DNA from: Sediminibacterium ginsengisoli
GTDB taxonomy: Bacteria; Bacteroidota; Bacteroidia; Chitinophagales; Chitinophagaceae
Assembly: GCA_945860335.1 (NCBI GenBank)
Contig: CAMAQW010000065.1
Span: 1-9,322, forward strand
Direction of reading: 5' to 3'
Length of the DNA: 9,322 bases
Made by a program: the position numbers and the translations under genes. Below the pieces are notes generated by a model. That model saw nothing but the letters and a program-made list of their open reading frames with translations, was not told the origin of the DNA and did not search any database. Below are positions 6,144-9,322 of the stretch, one piece after another (the first letter of the stretch is position 1; every line of letters begins with the position of its first letter).

Positions 6144-7097
6144 TTAGCCGCGCTCTTTAAGCTGAGAATGTATAAATAGGCTCGTAATACTCTTATTTTC
6201 ATAGGCATTACGGATAGCGATGGCAAACAAATCGGCCACCGAAATCACCTTAATTTTAGCACTTTCCTGCTTTAAAGGGATGGTATCACATACCACAAGC
6301 TCCTCTAAAACGCTGTTCTCGATGTTTGCATAGGCGTTTCCGCTGAGTACAGGGTGGGTAATCATGGCTCTAACGCTTCTGGCACCCTTTTCCTTTAAAA
6401 GACCCGCAGCCTTGGCTAAAGTGCCCCCTGTGTCGCAAATATCGTCTACCAGGATAATGTCTTTACCGGTTACATCTCCAATAACCACCATGCTGGCAAT
6501 TTCGTTGGCACGCTTTCGGTGTTTATCACAAATTACCATTTCGGCATTAAAATAGCTCGCTATTTCACGCACACGGTTGGTACTTCCTACGTCCGGAGCG
6601 GCAAATGCTAGGTTTTGTAATTTAAGGTCGTTGATATATGGGATAAAAATGGCTGAACTATCTAGGTGGTCTACCGGTACATCAAAAAAGCCCTGAATTT
6701 GAGCCGCGTGTAAATCCATCGTGATAACACGGTTGGCACCCGCCGATTCTAATAAAGTAGCAATTAATTTAGATCCGATGGCTACCCTAGGCTTGTCTTT
6801 GCGGTCCTGACGGGCATAGCCGTAATACGGAATGACAGCAATAATTTTATACGCACTTGCTCTTTTTGCTGCATCAATCATGAGCAGCATTTCCATTAAA
6901 TTATCGGTAGGTGCAAAGGTACTTTGTACTAAAAAAACATAATCGCCTCTAACGCTTTCTAAAAACACGGGCTGGATTTCTCCATCGCTAAAACGCTGGA
7001 TATTTACTTTGCCTATTGGGGCGCCAAAACGTTGTGCAATTTTTTGTGCAAGCTCCTGAGAACCAGTGCCTGAGAAGATTTTTACAGAAGGATTCAT
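6144..7097 (-). CDS. prs: Ribose-phosphate pyrophosphokinase (PRPP synthetase)
   Basis: A cytoplasmic enzyme that transfers pyrophosphate from ATP to ribose 5-phosphate, giving PRPP for nucleotide, histidine and tryptophan synthesis (EC 2.7.6.1). The 317 residues are the usual class I length. Visible signatures are FSDGE (36-40), the ATP-contacting YYGYARQDRK (91-100), the divalent-cation and ribose-phosphate signature DLHAAQIQGFFD (128-139), the DKHRKR loop (191-196) with the catalytic-type Lys192, and the PRPP-binding loop VDDICDTGGT (217-226). It lies upstream of rplY on the same strand. The upstream gap to the DUF3467 gene is 90 bases and holds no convincing promoter, so co-transcription with that gene is possible. 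Confidence 0.97.
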   Translation of the reverse strand: MNPSVKIFSGTGSQELAQKIAQRFGAPIGKVNIQRFSDGEIQPVFLESVRGDYVFLVQSTFAPTDNLMEMLLMIDAAKRASAYKIIAVIPYYGYARQDRKDKPRVAIGSKLIATLLESAGANRVITMDLHAAQIQGFFDVPVDHLDSSAIFIPYINDLKLQNLAFAAPDVGSTNRVREIASYFNAEMVICDKHRKRANEIASMVVIGDVTGKDIILVDDICDTGGTLAKAAGLLKEKGARSVRAMITHPVLSGNAYANIENSVLEELVVCDTIPLKQESAKIKVISVADLFAIAIRNAYENKSITSLFIHSQLKERG

Positions 7098-7133
7098 AGT
7101 CGTTTAGAATATGCCCACGAAGTTATCAATTAG

Positions 7134-7152
7134 CTGTTTAAGTTTTAAACAG
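7134..7152. repeat. Short inverted repeat in the prs leader region
   Basis: CTGTTTAA (7134-7141) and TTAAACAG (7145-7152) pair perfectly around a 3-base loop, in the 90-base gap between the DUF3467 gene and prs. Neither strand has a T tract after it and the stem is A+T-rich, so it is a poor terminator. It could be a weak leader structure or an operator dyad. Function unknown. Confidence 0.35.
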
Positions 7153-7187
7153 ACTTATGCCTAATTTATTGACATTTGGGATTTGAA

Positions 7188-7496
7188 CTATGCTTGCGCC
7201 GTTGGACCTCCAAAATTCATGGGGATTTCTATTTGCTCCAGGTCTTTGATGGTTCCGTTGCCAGCTTCGTAACGCTCAATGTTTTCGGCAAGGGCCTTCA
7301 TAAAACGCTTGGCGTGCTGTGGAGTAAATATCACCCTCGACTTTACTTTACTTTTTGGTGTGCCTGGCATCACGTTTACAAAGTCAATTACAAACTCTGC
7401 ATTGCTGTGCGTAATAATAGCAAGGTTGGCATAACTACCTTCTGCTACTTCTTCTGAAATTTCGATGTTTAACTGATTGCCGGGCTGTTGGTCCAT
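7188..7496 (-). CDS. DUF3467 domain-containing protein
   Basis: A 102-residue protein of the DUF3467 family, widespread in Bacteroidota and without an established function. The family core is visible as LNIEISEEVAEGSYANLAIITHSNAEFVIDF (9-39), then MPGTPKSKVKSRVIFTPQHAKRF (43-65) and LAENIERYE (69-77). The C-terminus (about 78-102) is variable, Gly/Pro-rich and probably flexible. No signal peptide, membrane helix or Cys is present, so it is cytoplasmic. I chose the ATG at 7496: it puts MDQQPGNQ before the domain as in relatives, and the in-frame upstream ATG at 7541 would overlap the predicted -7 element. It lies upstream of prs on the same strand. Confidence 0.88.
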   Translation of the reverse strand: MDQQPGNQLNIEISEEVAEGSYANLAIITHSNAEFVIDFVNVMPGTPKSKVKSRVIFTPQHAKRFMKALAENIERYEAGNGTIKDLEQIEIPMNFGGPTAQA

Positions 7497-7538
7497 GGTA
7501 AAAATGTTAGCGTAATGTTGTGGGGTAAAATTGTGTAG

Positions 7539-7546
7539 CAAAAGTA
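7539..7546 (-). promoter_or_regulatory. -7 promoter element for the DUF3467 gene
   Basis: The minus strand reads TACTTTTG followed by C, a full match to the Bacteroidota TAnnTTTG consensus. The predicted start is near 7533, about 37 bases before the ATG at 7496. The -33 region would fall on the T tract of the SusD terminator; no TTG is seen there. Confidence 0.6.
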
Positions 7547-7558
7547 ACCGAAATTTTT

Positions 7559-7593
7559 AAAAAAAAGCGGCCCCGAGTATTCGGGGCCGCTTT
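7559..7593 (-). terminator. Intrinsic terminator of the SusC/SusD operon
   Basis: A 13-bp perfect stem, AAAGCGGCCCCGA (7564-7576) with TCGGGGCCGCTTT (7581-7593), has a 4-base loop. On the minus strand it is followed by an uninterrupted run of eight T (7566-7559). It begins 23 bases after the SusD stop. The plus strand has only TTT then mixed bases, so it acts mainly leftward. Confidence 0.94.
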
Positions 7594-7616
7594 ACTATTA
7601 TTAAGTCAGAAATAAA

Positions 7617-9104
7617 TTATCTCCAACCTTTGTTAGATGTATTTACACCATCAAGTCTTGTTGGACCACCAAAAGTGTAAAACGGTTGTGCTTCAGCTAA
7701 AGTTTCTTGTGTTTTAGCTGGAACTGGCCAATGTAAAGGTGTACCTGCTTGTAGTAGGTCACGCTTTCTCATTTCATAAAACTGTAAACCCATACCAGAA
7801 ATATATAATTCAATATGTCTTTCTGCGTGGATTGCAGCTCTAATAGCAGTTAAATCTGCAGCAACATCTGCTAAGCCACCACGTGTTTTACGTGTACCTG
7901 CATTGATAATTGCAGCAGCACCTGCTAAATCACCAGCGTATGCTCTAGCTTCTGCACGATATAAATCGTTTTCTGCTTTCATAAGTTCTGGTAATGGACC
8001 TTCACCTAAAGCATAGATATCGTCATATCTTTTGTGACGGTAAATAGACCAGTGGTAGTAACCACGAACTGCTTGTAACCAGTTTGATGGTACATATTCA
8101 AAGTCAGAAGCTAAACGCTTATCTGCATTTGCATTGGTAGATCTTAAAGGAGTTGGGAATGTTGCATCATCTTTCCAGTGTGGAGCGATGTTTGGATCCA
8201 ACTTGTTTACTACATACATATCTGTAACGCCCCAACCTGGGTAGGTAAGGTAGTCACCAGCATCTGCATACCATCTGTTGTAACCATCGTTCACAACATT
8301 AAAGTCAGCAGTTACACCCGCATCAGCAGCAGCTTTTACAGCAGCCCAATCTGTAGCAGCAAGCTCAGTTGAGTTACGTGCATTGTTTGCTAAAATACGA
8401 GCAATGAAAGAATTAGCCATTGCCTTAAGTGTTGTATTAGATACAGTACCTGCAGTTCCCATCCATGTACTTGGAATAGAGAAAGAAGAACCACATAAAG
8501 CAATTGCTTCATTTAAGTAACCTACTGCAGCAGCAGCAACTACTTTGTAAGATTTAGCATCAGATAATTTAGCACCTGGGATGGTTGTTTTTTCATCCAC
8601 AATAAATGCTTTGTCAAAGTTTAATGCAAGAACACCATAAGAGATACCCATGCAAAAACGTGAATAAGCTTTAACTAAATTATCATCAGCACCATTTACA
8701 CCAATTTTAACACCACCGTTCATTGCTTTGATAACGTTAGAAGCAGTGTTAATTACAGAATACATTTGATCAAATGTATACTTTGTTGTTCCTTGGTAAG
8801 GATAGTTAGGTGCATTGTTCCACTCTCTACGTGGTTCCCAAGACATATCACGCATGGCTTGGTTACCCCAAGAGCAAGATGCGTTGTCAGAACTTACTGT
8901 CATGAACATGTTCATGCCACTATAGCTGTGCGTACCGTTGTAGTAAGCGTTAAATAAACCACTGGCTACGTTATAAACGTCTTCGCCACTAGCGTATACT
9001 TTCTTAAAATCAGGTTGGTTGTCATTTTGAACATCAAGCGTTTTTTTACAAGACGCAAAACTCAAAACCCCAATTGAAAGAAATAATAAAAATTTATTTT
9101 TCAT
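7617..9104 (-). CDS. SusD/RagB family outer-membrane nutrient-binding lipoprotein
   Basis: The surface-exposed substrate-binding partner of a SusC-type TonB-dependent transporter. The 495 residues begin with a lipoprotein signal (hydrophobic core 5-16, lipobox FASC with Cys19 as the lipidated residue). SusD family features follow: an N-terminal helical part with the conserved start-of-fold region DVYNVASGLFNAYYN (42-56), mid-protein TPR-like helices (about 140-245), LMKAENDLYRAEARAYAGD (374-392), and the C-terminal RAAIHAERHIELYISGMGLQFYEMRKRDLL (422-451) followed by GTPLHWPVPAKTQETL. The gene lies 20 bases after the SusC-like stop, with a strong terminator behind it. Such pairs import glycans, peptides or other large nutrients. 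No enzyme gene beside it reveals the substrate, so none is proposed. Confidence 0.95.
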   Translation of the reverse strand: MKNKFLLFLSIGVLSFASCKKTLDVQNDNQPDFKKVYASGEDVYNVASGLFNAYYNGTHSYSGMNMFMTVSSDNASCSWGNQAMRDMSWEPRREWNNAPNYPYQGTTKYTFDQMYSVINTASNVIKAMNGGVKIGVNGADDNLVKAYSRFCMGISYGVLALNFDKAFIVDEKTTIPGAKLSDAKSYKVVAAAAVGYLNEAIALCGSSFSIPSTWMGTAGTVSNTTLKAMANSFIARILANNARNSTELAATDWAAVKAAADAGVTADFNVVNDGYNRWYADAGDYLTYPGWGVTDMYVVNKLDPNIAPHWKDDATFPTPLRSTNANADKRLASDFEYVPSNWLQAVRGYYHWSIYRHKRYDDIYALGEGPLPELMKAENDLYRAEARAYAGDLAGAAAIINAGTRKTRGGLADVAADLTAIRAAIHAERHIELYISGMGLQFYEMRKRDLLQAGTPLHWPVPAKTQETLAEAQPFYTFGGPTRLDGVNTSNKGWR

Positions 9105-9124
9105 GTTGTTTGGTTTTCTATTGT

Positions 9125-9322
9125 TTAGAAATCAAATGATAAAGAGAAAGCTACGTTTCTGTAGTTAGGGTAAGAACCAGTATCGTCAAATGGACTTCTG
9201 ATTGAACCAACTTCAGGATCGTAACCACTGTACTTTGTAAAAGTTAATAAGTTACGTCCAATGATTCTAGCATTCATTGTTTTAACAACTTTGCTTAAAC
9301 CTGGAAGTGCACTTCCTTTTAC
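9125..9322 (-). CDS. SusC/RagA family TonB-dependent outer-membrane transporter, C-terminal end (5' part outside window)
   Basis: The last 65 residues of a SusC-type transporter, read on the minus strand in frame from the window edge to the stop at 9125. The sequence contains the characteristic RIIGRNLLTFTKYSGYDPEVG of the SusC C-terminal strands and ends SLSFDF, with a terminal Phe after alternating hydrophobic residues, as in outer-membrane barrels. It stands directly upstream of the SusD-like gene in the standard susC-susD order. The plug domain, TonB box and any regulatory N-terminal extension lie beyond the window. Confidence 0.93.
   Translation of the reverse strand, partial: VKGSALPGLSKVVKTMNARIIGRNLLTFTKYSGYDPEVGSIRSPFDDTGSYPNYRNVAFSLSFDF

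Noticed and set aside
7134..7152. Inverted repeat as a terminator between the DUF3467 gene and prs
   Set aside because: The A+T-rich stem has no T tract on either strand; kept only as an unexplained repeat.
7150..7157. TAAGTCTG on the minus strand as a prs promoter -7 element
   Set aside because: It has one mismatch in the TTTG part, no -33 element, and overlaps the inverted repeat; too weak to list as a feature.
7176..7457. Plus-strand reading frame of 93 codons opposite the DUF3467 gene
   Set aside because: Shadow of a conserved gene; no recognisable motif.

Overview
The window comes from a member of the Bacteroidota, most likely a sphingobacterium-type lineage such as Chitinophagaceae (family-level guess). 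The evidence is a SusC/SusD pair, a DUF3467 protein, -7 promoter elements of the TAnnTTTG type, weak or absent Shine-Dalgarno sequences, and rather A+T-rich DNA. Coding density is high, no gap exceeds about 130 bases, and I saw no tRNA, rRNA, CRISPR or insertion sequence.

Positions 1-5440 hold a sulfur-compound module arranged as two divergent arms. The leftward arm is a tight four-gene operon with gaps of 6, 9 and 15 bases. It runs from a TauE/SafE exporter to an OprD-like outer-membrane porin, a TsdA-like diheme cytochrome c (thiosulfate dehydrogenase family), and a YeeE/YedE sulfur transporter cut by the window edge. The rightward arm is a secreted DsrE-family protein followed by a CstB-like persulfide dioxygenase fused to a pseudo-rhodanese and a catalytic rhodanese. 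A plausible flow is that the fusion enzyme turns persulfide into sulfite and thiosulfate in the cytoplasm, and TauE exports an anion. TsdA would then interconvert thiosulfate and tetrathionate in the periplasm, the porin would give passage across the outer membrane, and YeeE/YedE would bring thiosulfate-type sulfur back in.

The most interesting signal is regulatory. Two near-identical 16-bp palindromes with a GTGA-N6-TCAC core (3465-3480 and 3971-3986) lie in front of tauE and the dioxygenase-rhodanese gene. Each is followed, on the appropriate strand and at exactly the same distance (21 bases), by a CAnnTTTG -7-like element. This looks like a class II promoter activated by a CRP/FNR-superfamily regulator that is not encoded in the window. 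It also implies that the dioxygenase starts at 4049, not at the upstream ATG at 3992.

Positions 5441-7616 are housekeeping. A hairpin terminator (5461-5491) sits between the convergent sulfur arm and rplY (L25/CTC). rplY lies downstream of prs (PRPP synthetase), and a DUF3467 gene with its own promoter lies further upstream. Positions 7559-9322 are the end of a leftward SusC/SusD outer-membrane uptake operon, closed by a strong terminator.
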